Assembly (NCBI RefSeq): GCF_019355555.1
Contig: NZ_CP072141.1
Location: 1,234,001-1,298,000 of the forward strand
Direction: 5' to 3'
DNA from: Rhizobium sp. L51/94
GTDB taxonomy: Bacteria > Pseudomonadota > Alphaproteobacteria > Rhizobiales > Rhizobiaceae
Length of the DNA stretch: 64,000 bases
The position numbers and the translations under genes are program-made. Under the pieces are notes generated by a model. The model was not told the origin of the DNA. It did not search any database and worked only from the letters and a program-made list of their open reading frames with translations. Shown piece by piece: positions 8,912 to 18,127 of the stretch; position 1 is the first letter of the stretch; every line of letters starts with the position of its first letter.

Positions 8912-9580
8912 ATGATCGTACTGGCGCTGGATACCGCAGGCATCGATTGCGCCGCCGCCGTCTATGACAGCGACGGCGACCGCGTGCTCGCCGAAATTAC
9001 CGAAACCATCGGTAAGGGCCATGCCGAGCATCTCATCGCGCTGGTCGATCGTGTGCTCGACAAGGCTGGCCTGAAGCTCGATGCAGTCGAGCGGATCGCG
9101 GTGACTGTCGGTCCCGGCTCCTTCACCGGCATCCGGGTCGGCGTCGCTGCGGCCCGTGGCTTTGCCCTTGCGCTCGGCATCCCGGCTGTCGGCGTCACGA
9201 CACTCGAGGTGATCGCGGCTGCCCATCGCCCGAAGGCTGCGGGCCGGCCGATGCTGGTGGCAATGGACGCCAAGCGGGGCGAAGTCTACCTGCAGACATT
9301 CGGTGCCGACGGAATGCCTCTTAGCGAGTCTGCGGCGGTGCTAGTGCAGGATGCTCGAGCGCTGGCCGCCGAGTTCGATGGCCTGTTGGCCGGCTCGGCC
9401 GTGCCGCTTTTGAGCTCCACGGCGGAGGATGCGCCGGCAGACGCGGCTGGCAATGCCTTTCCGATCTCGCATGTTGCGCGGCTGGGTGCAAAAATGCTTG
9501 TCGGCGAGAAGCCGAAGCCGCTTTATCTGCGCGGCCCCGATGCCAAGCCGCAGCTCGGCTTTGCCGTCGCGAGGCAATAG
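8912..9580 (+). CDS. tsaB: tRNA threonylcarbamoyladenosine biosynthesis protein TsaB
   Basis: A 222-residue ASKHA-fold protein starting IVLALDTAGIDCAAAVYD, with KGHAEHLIALVD and VTVGPGSFTGIRVG, all diagnostic of TsaB. TsaB pairs with TsaD and TsaE to place t6A at position 37 of ANN-decoding tRNAs. It lacks the metal-binding His pair of TsaD, as expected. It lies 25 bp after nfu and 3 bp before rimI, consistent with an operon. Confidence 0.93.
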   Translation: MIVLALDTAGIDCAAAVYDSDGDRVLAEITETIGKGHAEHLIALVDRVLDKAGLKLDAVERIAVTVGPGSFTGIRVGVAAARGFALALGIPAVGVTTLEVIAAAHRPKAAGRPMLVAMDAKRGEVYLQTFGADGMPLSESAAVLVQDARALAAEFDGLLAGSAVPLLSSTAEDAPADAAGNAFPISHVARLGAKMLVGEKPKPLYLRGPDAKPQLGFAVARQ

Positions 9581-9583
9581 GCG

Positions 9584-10072
9584 ATGCTGCCGTCATTCCT
9601 TAGAAGCAAGCCGGATTACGAGATCGTTGCCATGGTCTCGCGCGATTGCGCCGACGTATCCGCGCTGCACAGCGCCCGCTTTCCGAAAGCCTGGGGCACA
9701 GGCGAATTCCACAGCCTGCTGTCGCAGGAGCCGGTGTTCGGCTTTGTCGCCCGCCAGACCAACGGCAAGCCGGCACTTTGCGGTTTCGTGCTGGCTCGCC
9801 ATGTCGCCGACGAGGCGGAGATCCTCACGGTTGCGGTGCAGCCGAAGCTCGGTCGCGCCGGTCTCGGCTGGCGGTTGATGCAGGCGGCGATGCGCGAGGC
9901 GCACCGGCGCGGCGGTGAAAGCATGTTTCTGGAGGTCGATGCTGGCAATGTTGCGGCAGTCGGGCTCTACCGCAAGCTGGGCTTCGCCACGGTTGGCGAG
10001 CGTAAGGCCTATTACACGGATGCATCCGGTACAAAATCGACGGCGCTTGTCATGCGCCGCGATCTTCGCTAG
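9584..10072 (+). CDS. rimI: Ribosomal protein alanine N-acetyltransferase RimI
   Basis: A 162-residue GNAT enzyme. The acetyl-CoA binding segment reads GRAGLGWRLMQAAMREAHRRG, and the C-terminal part VDAGNVAAVGLYRKLGFATVGERKAYY is the RimI signature. RimI acetylates the N-terminus of ribosomal protein S18. Directly downstream of tsaB, the usual bacterial pairing. Confidence 0.9.
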   Translation: MLPSFLRSKPDYEIVAMVSRDCADVSALHSARFPKAWGTGEFHSLLSQEPVFGFVARQTNGKPALCGFVLARHVADEAEILTVAVQPKLGRAGLGWRLMQAAMREAHRRGGESMFLEVDAGNVAAVGLYRKLGFATVGERKAYYTDASGTKSTALVMRRDLR

Positions 10073-10110
10073 TCCCTAGGGTCGGATCCACGGGCCAGAA
10101 GACGACATCG

Positions 10111-10539
10111 ATGACAGATATTGCCAAATCGCTCGAGGAGCTCTGTGCCGAACGCGGCATGCGCATGACCGAGCAGCGGCGCGTCATCGCTCGAATCATT
10201 GCGGATGCCGAGGATCATCCCGATGTGGAGGAACTGCATCGCCGTTCGGTGAAGATCGATTCGAAAATCTCCATCTCGACGGTCTACCGCACGGTAAAGC
10301 TGTTCGAGGACGCCGGCATTATCACCCGCCACGATTTTCGAGACGGCCGTTCGCGCTACGAGACGGTTCCGGAAGAGCACCACGACCACCTGATCGACCT
10401 GAAGACCGGCGACGTCGTCGAGTTCCATTCGCCGGAAATCGAGGCCCTGCAGGAACGTATAGCGCGCGAGCACGGCTTTCGCCTGGTAGGCCACCGGCTC
10501 GAGCTTTATGGCGTGCCGATCAAGAAGGACGAGCACTGA
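10111..10539 (+). CDS. mur: Fur-family regulator, probably the rhizobial manganese regulator Mur
   Basis: A 142-residue Fur-family repressor: winged helix with DNA-recognition stretch ISTVYRTVKLFEDAGI and the dimerisation/metal region EEHHDHLIDLKTGDVVEF. The C-terminal CxxC pairs that hold structural zinc in classical Fur are absent; the only Cys is residue 12. In rhizobia the Fur homologue at this locus responds to Mn(II) and is called Mur. That assignment is inferred from family, Cys content and synteny, not shown by the sequence itself. About 38 bp after rimI. Confidence 0.85.
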   Translation: MTDIAKSLEELCAERGMRMTEQRRVIARIIADAEDHPDVEELHRRSVKIDSKISISTVYRTVKLFEDAGIITRHDFRDGRSRYETVPEEHHDHLIDLKTGDVVEFHSPEIEALQERIAREHGFRLVGHRLELYGVPIKKDEH

Positions 10540-10646
10540 GTGCCTGATGTCTGCGACAGGGCCGGACGAAGCTTATGCATTCGGAAACCGCAGCTTTGCG
10601 GTGAGGTGGTAGGTACGCATCCGAAAACACTTGATGAGGCACGGCC

Positions 10647-11444
10647 TTGATCCACCGGCTTCGCCTTGCCTTCGGTCTGTTGCTGGTGGTGCTCGCCAGC
10701 GTTTTCCTGCTGCCGCTGCAATGTGTCTGCCTCTATTTTGACTGGAGGCTGCGCCGCTACCTGCCGCGCCTCTGGCACCGCCTCGTCTGCTATGCCTTCG
10801 GGCTGCACATCCGCGTTCATGGCGTGCCGGATCGTCGGAGGCCACTGATGCTGGCATCGAACCATTCGTCCTGGCTGGATATCCTGGTGCTGTCGGCAGT
10901 TGCCGATGTCGCCTTTATTGCGAAGATCGAGGTGCGCGACTGGCCGATCTTCGGACTTTTCGCGCGATTGCAGAAGACGATCTTCGTCGTCCGCGAGCAG
11001 AAGCGCAAGACGGGCGAGCAGGTGAACGAGATTGCCGAGCGCATGGCCGGCGGCGAGATCGTCGTTCTGTTTCCGGAAGGCACAACGTCGGACGGCAACC
11101 GCCTGCTGGAGGTGAAGTCCTCGCTGTTCGGGGCGGCGGCCGCCGCACTTCCGGCCGCACCCGAAGGCGTGGTGCACGTCCAGCCGGTCGCGGTCGCTTA
11201 TACAGGCATCCACGGCATGCCGATGGGGCGTTATCACCGGCCCGTTGCCACATGGCCGGGAGACATCGAGATGCTGCCGTCGCTGAAGGGCGTGCTTGCC
11301 TGCGGCGCAATCGATGTCGACGTGCATTTCGGCGAGACGGTCGATTATCGCGCCGACAGCAACCGCAAGCAGGTCGCAGCGGAAGTCACCGAGCGCATTC
11401 GTGCCCTGCTTTCGGGCCTGCTGCTCGGTCGCCACAAGACCTGA
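10647..11444 (+). CDS. olsA: 1-acyl-glycerol-3-phosphate / lyso-ornithine lipid O-acyltransferase
   Basis: A 265-residue membrane-associated acyltransferase with the LPLAT signature NHSSWLD (NHx4D) at about residues 72-78 and FPEGTTSDG downstream. One N-terminal hydrophobic helix spans about residues 5-22. It initiates at TTG 10647. In Sinorhizobium the acyltransferase next to fur/mur and miaB is, from memory, OlsA, which completes ornithine lipids. PlsC activity on lysophosphatidate is the alternative; motif evidence does not separate the two. No olsB is in the window. Confidence 0.75.
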   Translation: MIHRLRLAFGLLLVVLASVFLLPLQCVCLYFDWRLRRYLPRLWHRLVCYAFGLHIRVHGVPDRRRPLMLASNHSSWLDILVLSAVADVAFIAKIEVRDWPIFGLFARLQKTIFVVREQKRKTGEQVNEIAERMAGGEIVVLFPEGTTSDGNRLLEVKSSLFGAAAAALPAAPEGVVHVQPVAVAYTGIHGMPMGRYHRPVATWPGDIEMLPSLKGVLACGAIDVDVHFGETVDYRADSNRKQVAAEVTERIRALLSGLLLGRHKT

Positions 11445-11493
11445 TACTCAAGATTGTCTTTTCACACCGTCAAAAAACCACTAGATAGCCGCC

Positions 11494-12885
11494 ATGACCC
11501 AGGACAGCGCCCTTCTGATCGCCCCGGAACCCCGTGATGGCAGCAACAGCCGCAAGGTCTTCATCAAGACCTACGGCTGCCAGATGAACGTCTACGACTC
11601 CACCCGGATGAGCGACGCGCTGGCCAAGGACGGCTACGAGCCGACCGACGACATGGAAGAGGCCGACCTCGTCCTCCTCAACACCTGCCATATCCGCGAG
11701 AAGGCGGCCGAAAAGGTCTATTCGGCGCTCGGCCGGCTTCGCGACATGAAAAAGCGCAAGGCTGCAGACGGTCGCGAGATGATGATCGGCGTCACCGGCT
11801 GCGTTGCCCAGGCCGAGGGCGAGGAAATCCTGCGTCGGGCGCCCGCCGTCGATGTGGTGATCGGTCCGCAGACCTATCATCGCCTGCCTGAGGCGCTACG
11901 TCGCGCCAAGCAAGGCCAGCGCGTCGTCGATACGGAATATGCCATCGAAGACAAGTTCCTGCATCTGCCGATGGCCGAAAGCGCCAAAATCCGCGCCCGT
12001 GGCGTCACGGCGTTCCTGACGGTGCAGGAAGGCTGCGACAAGTTCTGCACCTTCTGTGTCGTGCCTTACACGCGCGGTTCCGAGGTTTCCCGGCCGGTGT
12101 CGCAGATCGTCGACGAGGCGGAGAAACTGGTCGCTGGTGGCGTGCGCGAAGTGACGCTGCTCGGCCAGAACGTCAACGCCTGGCACGGCAAGGGACCGGA
12201 TGGCGAGGAATGGAGCCTTGGCGACCTGCTGTATCGGCTTGCCGATATTCCGGGTCTGGCGCGGCTGCGCTATACCACAAGTCATCCGCGCGACATGGAT
12301 GACAGGCTGATCAATGCCCACCGCGACCTGCGCATGCTGATGCCCTATCTGCATCTGCCGGTGCAGGCAGGCTCCAACCGCATCCTAAAAGCGATGAACC
12401 GCCGCCACACCACGGCCGACTACCTGGCCCTGGTCGAGCGCATCCGGGCCGCGCGCCCGGATATTGCCCTGTCCGGAGATTTCATCGTCGGCTTTCCGGG
12501 GGAGACAGACGAGGATTTTGAGGATACGCTCACCCTCGTCAAGGCCGTGCGCTATGCACAGGCCTACTCGTTCAAATATTCGACGCGTCCCGGCACCCCC
12601 GGCGCGGACTTGAAGGATCAGGTGCCCGAAGAGATCAAGGCTGAACGGCTGGAACGGTTGCAGGCGCTTCTGATGCGCCAGCAGCAGGAATTTGCCGAAG
12701 CCTGCGTCGGCCGCGTGGTCGATGTGTTGCTCGAAAAGCCCGGTCGCATGCCAGGACAGTTGATAGGTCGCTCTCCGTGGCTGCAATCGGTGAATGTTGA
12801 TGCAAAGGCATCGCAAATCGGTGACATTATCAATGTACGAATCACCGGGACAAGCACCAACAGTCTCTTTGCAGAGCAGGTGTAG
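11494..12885 (+). CDS. miaB: tRNA-2-methylthio-N6-isopentenyladenosine synthase MiaB
   Basis: A 463-residue radical-SAM methylthiotransferase. The N-terminal UPF0004 domain shows the three cluster-binding Cys in TYGCQMN, NTCHIRE and VTGCVAQ. The radical-SAM CxxxCxxC reads CDKFCTFC at about residues 180-187, and a C-terminal TRAM domain follows. It adds the methylthio group to i6A37 of tRNAs reading UNN codons. It is followed after 29 bp by the phoH-like gene. Confidence 0.96.
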   Translation: MTQDSALLIAPEPRDGSNSRKVFIKTYGCQMNVYDSTRMSDALAKDGYEPTDDMEEADLVLLNTCHIREKAAEKVYSALGRLRDMKKRKAADGREMMIGVTGCVAQAEGEEILRRAPAVDVVIGPQTYHRLPEALRRAKQGQRVVDTEYAIEDKFLHLPMAESAKIRARGVTAFLTVQEGCDKFCTFCVVPYTRGSEVSRPVSQIVDEAEKLVAGGVREVTLLGQNVNAWHGKGPDGEEWSLGDLLYRLADIPGLARLRYTTSHPRDMDDRLINAHRDLRMLMPYLHLPVQAGSNRILKAMNRRHTTADYLALVERIRAARPDIALSGDFIVGFPGETDEDFEDTLTLVKAVRYAQAYSFKYSTRPGTPGADLKDQVPEEIKAERLERLQALLMRQQQEFAEACVGRVVDVLLEKPGRMPGQLIGRSPWLQSVNVDAKASQIGDIINVRITGTSTNSLFAEQV

Positions 12886-12914
12886 GTCCGAGATTGGCAA
12901 AGGAGCTTGACCGC

Positions 12915-13970
12915 TTGAACGCACAAGAATTGGTTTCCTCTACTCCGCGCCAGTCCCCTGCCGCGACCGACGCCAATCACTTCGTTCTGACTTTCGAAAA
13001 CAACAGGTTCGCCAGCGAGCTGTTCGGTCAGTTCGAGCAGAACCTGAAGCTGCTCGAGGAGCGGCTGAAGATCAACGTCCGCGCTCGCGGCAACTCCGTC
13101 GTCATCACCGGCGATGTGCTGGCCACCAACCAGGCCCGGCGCACTCTCGATTACCTCTACGAAAAATTGCAGAAGGGTGGCAGCGTCGAGCCGTCCGATG
13201 TCGAGGGCGCCATCCGCATGGCGCTGGCGGCCGATGACCAGCTGATCCTGCCGACCATGGAGCGCAAGGCCAAGCTGACCATGGCCCAGGTTTCGACCCG
13301 CAAGAAGACCATCGTCGCGCGCACGCCGACGCAGGATGCCTATCTCCGCGCACTCGAACGCTCGGAACTGGTATTCGGCTGCGGCCCGGCCGGTACGGGC
13401 AAGACCTATCTTGCCGTGGCGCAGGCCTGCCAGCTGCTGGAACGCGGCGCGGTCGAAAAGATCATCCTGTCGCGCCCGGCTGTGGAAGCTGGCGAACGGC
13501 TGGGCTTCCTGCCCGGCGACATGAAAGAGAAGGTCGATCCCTATCTGCGGCCGCTCTATGACGCGCTCTACGACATGATGCCGGGCGACAAGGTCGAGCG
13601 GGCGATCATCGCCGGTGTCATCGAAATCGCGCCGCTCGCCTTCATGCGCGGCCGTACGCTGGCCAACTCCGCCGTCATCCTCGACGAGGCGCAGAATACG
13701 ACCTCGATGCAGATGAAGATGTTCCTTACCCGTCTCGGCGAAAACTCGCGGATGATCGTCACCGGCGACCCGAGCCAGATCGATCTGCCGCGCGGCGTCA
13801 AATCCGGGCTGGTCGAGGCTTTGCAGCTGTTGACCGGCGTCGAGGGCATTTCGGTGATCCGCTTCAAGGACACCGACATCGTCCGCCATCCGCTGGTCGG
13901 CCGCATCGTGCGCGCCTACGATACGATGTACGCGACGCCCGAAAGCGAAGAGGCCGATCGGCAGAGCTGA
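12915..13970 (+). CDS. phoH: PhoH-like ATPase
   Basis: A 351-residue P-loop ATPase of the PhoH/YbeZ family with an N-terminal KH-like region. Walker A GPAGTGKT is at about 157-164 and Walker B ILDEAQN at about 254-260. It is genetically tied to YbeY in rRNA maturation and RNA quality control. I prefer TTG 12915, which has AAAGGAG about 10 bp upstream; an in-frame TTG at 12894 would add seven residues. It forms a block with miaB, ybeY and corC. Confidence 0.93.
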   Translation: MNAQELVSSTPRQSPAATDANHFVLTFENNRFASELFGQFEQNLKLLEERLKINVRARGNSVVITGDVLATNQARRTLDYLYEKLQKGGSVEPSDVEGAIRMALAADDQLILPTMERKAKLTMAQVSTRKKTIVARTPTQDAYLRALERSELVFGCGPAGTGKTYLAVAQACQLLERGAVEKIILSRPAVEAGERLGFLPGDMKEKVDPYLRPLYDALYDMMPGDKVERAIIAGVIEIAPLAFMRGRTLANSAVILDEAQNTTSMQMKMFLTRLGENSRMIVTGDPSQIDLPRGVKSGLVEALQLLTGVEGISVIRFKDTDIVRHPLVGRIVRAYDTMYATPESEEADRQS

Positions 13971-13985
13971 TGCCGGCATGACGCC

Positions 13986-14492
13986 ATGACCCGACTGGAC
14001 ATACAGATCAGCATCGAGGAGGGCCGCTGGCCCTCCGAGGAAACACTTCAGGCAATGGCCGAGCGCGTGCTCGGCAATGCCGCAGATTTTCTGCAGACGG
14101 AGGTCCATCAGCCTTTTCCATCGATGGAGCCCGAACTCTCGTTGGTTTTCACCGACGATGCCTCTATCCGGGCGATCAACGCCGAATGGCGGAAGCAGGA
14201 CAAGCCGACCAATGTCCTGTCGTTCCCGGCTTTTCCGCTTGCTCCGGGCGGCATGCCCGGCCCCATGCTGGGCGATATCATCATCGCCCGCGAGACGGTG
14301 GAGCGCGAGGCGGTTGATCTCGACAAGGGTGTCGACGAGCATCTCACCCATCTGATGGTGCATGGATTGTTGCATCTGTTTGGCTACGACCATATGAATG
14401 ATGAAGACGCCGAACTGATGGAAGGCCTTGAGACTCGTATTTTGGCGAGACTTGGCCTATCAGATCCCTATGCGGGTCAAGACCCGATCTGA
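13986..14492 (+). CDS. ybeY: Endoribonuclease YbeY
   Basis: A 168-residue zinc metalloprotein for 16S rRNA 3'-end maturation and ribosome quality control. The metal-binding motif HGLLHLFGYDH is at about residues 125-135, with the upstream signature DKPTNVLSFPAF. It lies 15 bp after phoH and 8 bp before the CBS-domain gene; this trio is a conserved bacterial cluster. Confidence 0.95.
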   Translation: MTRLDIQISIEEGRWPSEETLQAMAERVLGNAADFLQTEVHQPFPSMEPELSLVFTDDASIRAINAEWRKQDKPTNVLSFPAFPLAPGGMPGPMLGDIIIARETVEREAVDLDKGVDEHLTHLMVHGLLHLFGYDHMNDEDAELMEGLETRILARLGLSDPYAGQDPI

Positions 14493-14500
14493 TTGGAACC

Positions 14501-15676
14501 ATGAGCGACTTTACAGCAAAACCGGCCACTGACGCCAAAGAGCAGGACGCAGCCTCCGAAGAGGCGGCGAGTAGCAACGGCAGGGCGGGGCACAAATCCC
14601 AATCCACCTTCTGGAGCCGTGCGGCGCGCGTGCTGCGTCCGGCCCAGGGCTCGCGCCTGCGCGAGGACCTCACCGACGCCCTAATGGTGAACGGCACCGA
14701 CGATGACGGTTTTTCGGCCGACGAACGGGCGATGCTGCACAATATCCTGCGCTTCCGGGAGGTGCGCGTTGCCGACGTCATGGTGCCGCGTGCCGATATC
14801 GAGGCTGTCGACCAGAGCCTGACCATCGGGGAACTGATGATCCTGTTCGAGGAAAGCGGACGTTCGCGCATGCCCGTCTATTGCGATACGCTCGACGATC
14901 CCCGCGGCATGGTGCACATCCGCGACCTGCTTTCCTATGTTGCCAAGCAGGCGCGCAACAAGCGCCGGGTCGGCGCCAAGGCTGCGGCAATCGATCCGCA
15001 GGTCGCCGCTGTTGCTGCCGAGAAGGCCGAAAAGGCACCGCGTTCCGCCAAGCCGAACTTCGATCTCGCCCGGGTCGATCTTCGCAAGACCGTTGCCGAA
15101 GCCGGTATCATCAGGAAGATCCTGTTCGTGCCGCCGTCGATGCTGGCCTCCGACCTGCTTCGGCGCATGCAGGTCAACCGCACCCAGATGGCGTTGGTCA
15201 TCGACGAATATGGTGGAACCGACGGTCTGGCCTCGCATGAGGACATCGTCGAGATGGTCGTTGGCGATATCGACGACGAGCACGACGACGAAGAGGTCAT
15301 GTTCAAGCAGGTATCGGAAGACGTCTTCGTCGCCGATGCCCGCGTCGAACTCGAAGACATCGCCCGGGCTATCGGCTCAGACTTCGATGTCAGCGAGGAA
15401 GTCGACGACGTCGATACGCTGGGTGGCCTCATCTTCTCGGCGCTCGGTCGCATTCCGGTTCGCGGCGAGCTTGTCCAGGGGCTTCCCGGGTTCGAGTTTC
15501 AGATCCTCGAGGCTGATCCGCGCCGCATCAAGCGCGTCCGCATCACCCGCAAGCGCCATCCGGTCCGCCGTCGCCCCGTCAAGGGTGAAGTGGAGGCATC
15601 CGGTAATGACAAAGACCATCCGGCTGTCGACGGGCCATCCGATGGCGGTGCCGTCAATCGCAACGCAGCCGGCTAA
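14501..15676 (+). CDS. CBS-domain hemolysin-family protein (CorC/TlyC)
   Basis: A 391-residue cytoplasmic protein with a tandem CBS pair (VADVMVPRADIEAV from about residue 89, then RTQMALVIDEYGGTDGL) and a C-terminal transporter-associated (CorC_HlyC) domain. No DUF21 membrane domain is present, as in CorC proteins that modulate Mg/Co efflux. A low-complexity insert lies between the CBS modules at about residues 160-190. The old hemolysin label is not evidence of toxicity. Confidence 0.9.
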   Translation: MSDFTAKPATDAKEQDAASEEAASSNGRAGHKSQSTFWSRAARVLRPAQGSRLREDLTDALMVNGTDDDGFSADERAMLHNILRFREVRVADVMVPRADIEAVDQSLTIGELMILFEESGRSRMPVYCDTLDDPRGMVHIRDLLSYVAKQARNKRRVGAKAAAIDPQVAAVAAEKAEKAPRSAKPNFDLARVDLRKTVAEAGIIRKILFVPPSMLASDLLRRMQVNRTQMALVIDEYGGTDGLASHEDIVEMVVGDIDDEHDDEEVMFKQVSEDVFVADARVELEDIARAIGSDFDVSEEVDDVDTLGGLIFSALGRIPVRGELVQGLPGFEFQILEADPRRIKRVRITRKRHPVRRRPVKGEVEASGNDKDHPAVDGPSDGGAVNRNAAG

Positions 15677-15768
15677 GCTACTGTCGTAAGCCTTCAAGGG
15701 ACAAACCGCGCCTTTTTTGAAACACTGCGCAACGGGTTTGATTCGTGGTGTTTCAAGGGAGAGCGTGC

Positions 15769-17370
15769 ATGGAATGGCTTGCGGACAGGGTCATTCTGGT
15801 CTGGGGTTTCAGGCGTGCCCTGCTTGCCATAGGTGCCGGCGCTATCGGCGTGCTGGCGCTCCCGCCCTTCGGCTTTTTTGCCGCGATGTTCGTCTCCTTC
15901 ACCCTGCTTGTCTGGCTGCTTGACGGCGCCACTGCCGCTCCAGGCAGCGGCATCCTCCGCCGTCTGTGGCCAGCTTTCGTGACCGGCTGGCTGTTCGGTT
16001 TCGGCTATTTCGTCGCCGGCCTCTGGTGGCTCGGCCATGCGCTGATGATCGATGCGGAGCAGTTCGCGTGGGCCCTGCCTCTGGCGATCCTCGGCCTGCC
16101 GGCATTTCTCGCGATCTTCTACGGGCTCGCCGCCGCGCTGGCGAGGCTCGTATGGTCCGACGGTCTTGGACGGATCGCGGCACTGGCCTTCGCATTTGGG
16201 CTTATCGAATGGCTGCGCAGTTTCGTCTTCACCGGCTTTCCCTGGAATGCCATCGGCTATGGCATGATGCCGACGCCGCTGATGATGCAGTCGGCCCACA
16301 TGATCGGCATGCTGGGGGTGACGGTGCTGTCCGTCTTCGTATTTGCGGCGCCGGCGCTGTTAGGCACCCGCAACGGCGCCATCCCCGGAATTACACTCGC
16401 GGCTCTCCTGTTCGCTGCCCATCTCGGCTACGGCTACTACGCGCTAAACCAGCCGGAGTCTGCCTTCCGTGCAGATGCAAAGGCGCCGGTCGTGCGCGTC
16501 ATCCAGCCCGACATCGATCAAGAGGCCAAGCAGGACACTGACGGCGATCGCACCGCGATCTTCGAGAAGCATCTGGCGTTGTCAGCGGCGCCACCGCAGG
16601 ATGGTGGCAAGCGGCCTGACATCATCGTCTGGCCGGAAACGGCGCTCCCCTTTCTCCTGACCGACAACCGGGACGCCCTGACCCGCATTGCCGATGTCCT
16701 CGCCGACGACCAGATCCTCATCACCGGCGCCGTGCGGGCCGAGGACATGGGGCCGGGGACGCCGCCGCGCTACTACAATTCGATCTACGTGATCGATGGC
16801 CGCGGCCAGATCATCGGCGCTGCGGACAAGGTGCACCTGGTGCCGTTCGGCGAGTATGTGCCCTTCGAGAGCATCCTCCAGAATTTCGGCATAGCCAACA
16901 TCGTCGAGATGCCGGGCGGTTTTTCCGCTGCCGCCCGTCGCTCGCTGTTGACCCTGCCATCGAGCATCCGGCTCTACCCGTTGCTCTGCTACGAGATCAT
17001 CTTTCCCGACGAGATGACGCCCGATATCGCCAAGGCCGACGCTATCGTCAATGTCACCAACGATGCCTGGTTCGGCAATACACCCGGACCCTACCAGCAT
17101 TTTCAGCAGGCCCGTGTCCGCGCCGTCGAATACGGCCTGCCGCTCGTCCGCAGCGCCAACAGCGGAATTTCTGCTCTGGTCGATTCTCATGGACGTCTCG
17201 TCGCCGGCCTCGATCTTGGCCAGCAGGGATTTGTCGACGCCACCTTGGGTAGCGTAGACCAAACTAAAATAGGCGAAAAACTGCGGGTTCTGTACTTTTG
17301 GTTGGCACTTGCGTGCATGGGCCTGATTGCAGTGATTTCACGCATGGGTTTTATTTCAGCCCTGAATTGA
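15769..17370 (+). CDS. lnt: Apolipoprotein N-acyltransferase Lnt
   Basis: A 533-residue inner-membrane enzyme that N-acylates lipoproteins, with about six N-terminal membrane helices, a periplasmic nitrilase-type domain and a C-terminal helix. The catalytic triad is visible as Glu in WPETALP (about 290), Lys in DKVHLVPFGEY (about 354) and Cys in LLCYEIIFP (about 407). I chose ATG 15769, preceded by GGAGAG; an in-frame ATG at 15745 is less well placed. It follows corC as in most proteobacteria. Confidence 0.95.
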   Translation: MEWLADRVILVWGFRRALLAIGAGAIGVLALPPFGFFAAMFVSFTLLVWLLDGATAAPGSGILRRLWPAFVTGWLFGFGYFVAGLWWLGHALMIDAEQFAWALPLAILGLPAFLAIFYGLAAALARLVWSDGLGRIAALAFAFGLIEWLRSFVFTGFPWNAIGYGMMPTPLMMQSAHMIGMLGVTVLSVFVFAAPALLGTRNGAIPGITLAALLFAAHLGYGYYALNQPESAFRADAKAPVVRVIQPDIDQEAKQDTDGDRTAIFEKHLALSAAPPQDGGKRPDIIVWPETALPFLLTDNRDALTRIADVLADDQILITGAVRAEDMGPGTPPRYYNSIYVIDGRGQIIGAADKVHLVPFGEYVPFESILQNFGIANIVEMPGGFSAAARRSLLTLPSSIRLYPLLCYEIIFPDEMTPDIAKADAIVNVTNDAWFGNTPGPYQHFQQARVRAVEYGLPLVRSANSGISALVDSHGRLVAGLDLGQQGFVDATLGSVDQTKIGEKLRVLYFWLALACMGLIAVISRMGFISALN

Positions 17371-17528
17371 CCTAAAACCCCTAAAAATGCATAGTGGTCC
17401 AGGACGCTAATCTGTACGTAAGATGGTGATCAAGCGAATATAGCTCTGCAACGTGGCGTTATATAAGCATGGTCGGGGGTAGTGGGGGCGAAGAAGCCGA
17501 TTCAACCAGAGCTAGTTAGGGCATTATA

Positions 17529-17948
17529 ATGATCGAAAATAAGAAGAAGCCGAATCCAATCGACATCCATGTCGGTAGCAGGATCCGTCTCCGTCGCACC
17601 ATGCTGGGCATGAGCCAGGAAAAACTTGGCGAAAGCCTCGGCATCACGTTCCAGCAAATCCAGAAGTACGAAAAGGGCACCAACCGCGTTGGCGCCAGTC
17701 GTCTTCAGAATATTTCCAGCATCCTCAACGTGCCGGTCTCGTTCTTCTTTGAAGACGCACCGGGCGATCACTCGACGTCCGCCAGCGGCATGGCTGAAGC
17801 CTCGAGCTCCAACTATGTCGTGGACTTCCTGTCGTCCTCGGAAGGCCTGCAGCTCAATCGTGCTTTCGTCAAGATTTCCGATGCAAAGGTTCGCCGCAAG
17901 GTCGTCGAACTGGTCAAGGCATTGGCTGCCGAAGCCGACGCCGAGTAA
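17529..17948 (+). CDS. praR: XRE-family regulator PraR/PhrR
   Basis: A 139-residue protein with an N-terminal Cro/CI helix-turn-helix (SRIRLRRTMLGMSQEKLGESLGITFQQIQKYEKG, about 17-50) and a short C-terminal helical tail. The sequence and position between lnt and metK match rhizobial PraR (PhrR), which in Rhizobium and Azorhizobium affects quorum sensing, biofilm and host attachment (known for the family, not shown here). A 158-bp leader separates it from lnt, and a terminator follows. Confidence 0.88.
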   Translation: MIENKKKPNPIDIHVGSRIRLRRTMLGMSQEKLGESLGITFQQIQKYEKGTNRVGASRLQNISSILNVPVSFFFEDAPGDHSTSASGMAEASSSNYVVDFLSSSEGLQLNRAFVKISDAKVRRKVVELVKALAAEADAE

Positions 17949-17969
17949 GCGCCGGCTATACATGAAGAC

Positions 17970-17999
17970 GCAAAGGCGGTCATTTTGGCCGCCTTTTGC
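17970..17999 (+). terminator. Intrinsic terminator after praR
   Basis: Inverted repeat AAAGGCGG ... CCGCCTTT (17972-17979 with 17989-17996), 22 bp after the praR stop, with a TTTT tail inside the right arm. It insulates praR from metK. Confidence 0.75.
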
Positions 18000-18127
18000 A
18001 TGTTTGGCGCAAAAATCTTAACCGGAAAGTGGGATATAAAGATATATCCATGTCCTTCTGTGCCTTGTCATTCGGCTTTGAACTGACTAACACAGACCCA
18101 GCTTTATTCTTTGAGGGGAATTCCCGC

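Noticed and set aside
12618..14393. Long minus-strand open frame (about 590 codons) opposite miaB-phoH-ybeY
   Set aside because: Covers three well-supported genes on the other strand and has no domain, SD or start context.
18000..18127. SAM riboswitch in the metK leader
   Set aside because: I could not match the conserved blocks of SAM-I, SAM-II or SAM-IV. A covariance search would settle it.
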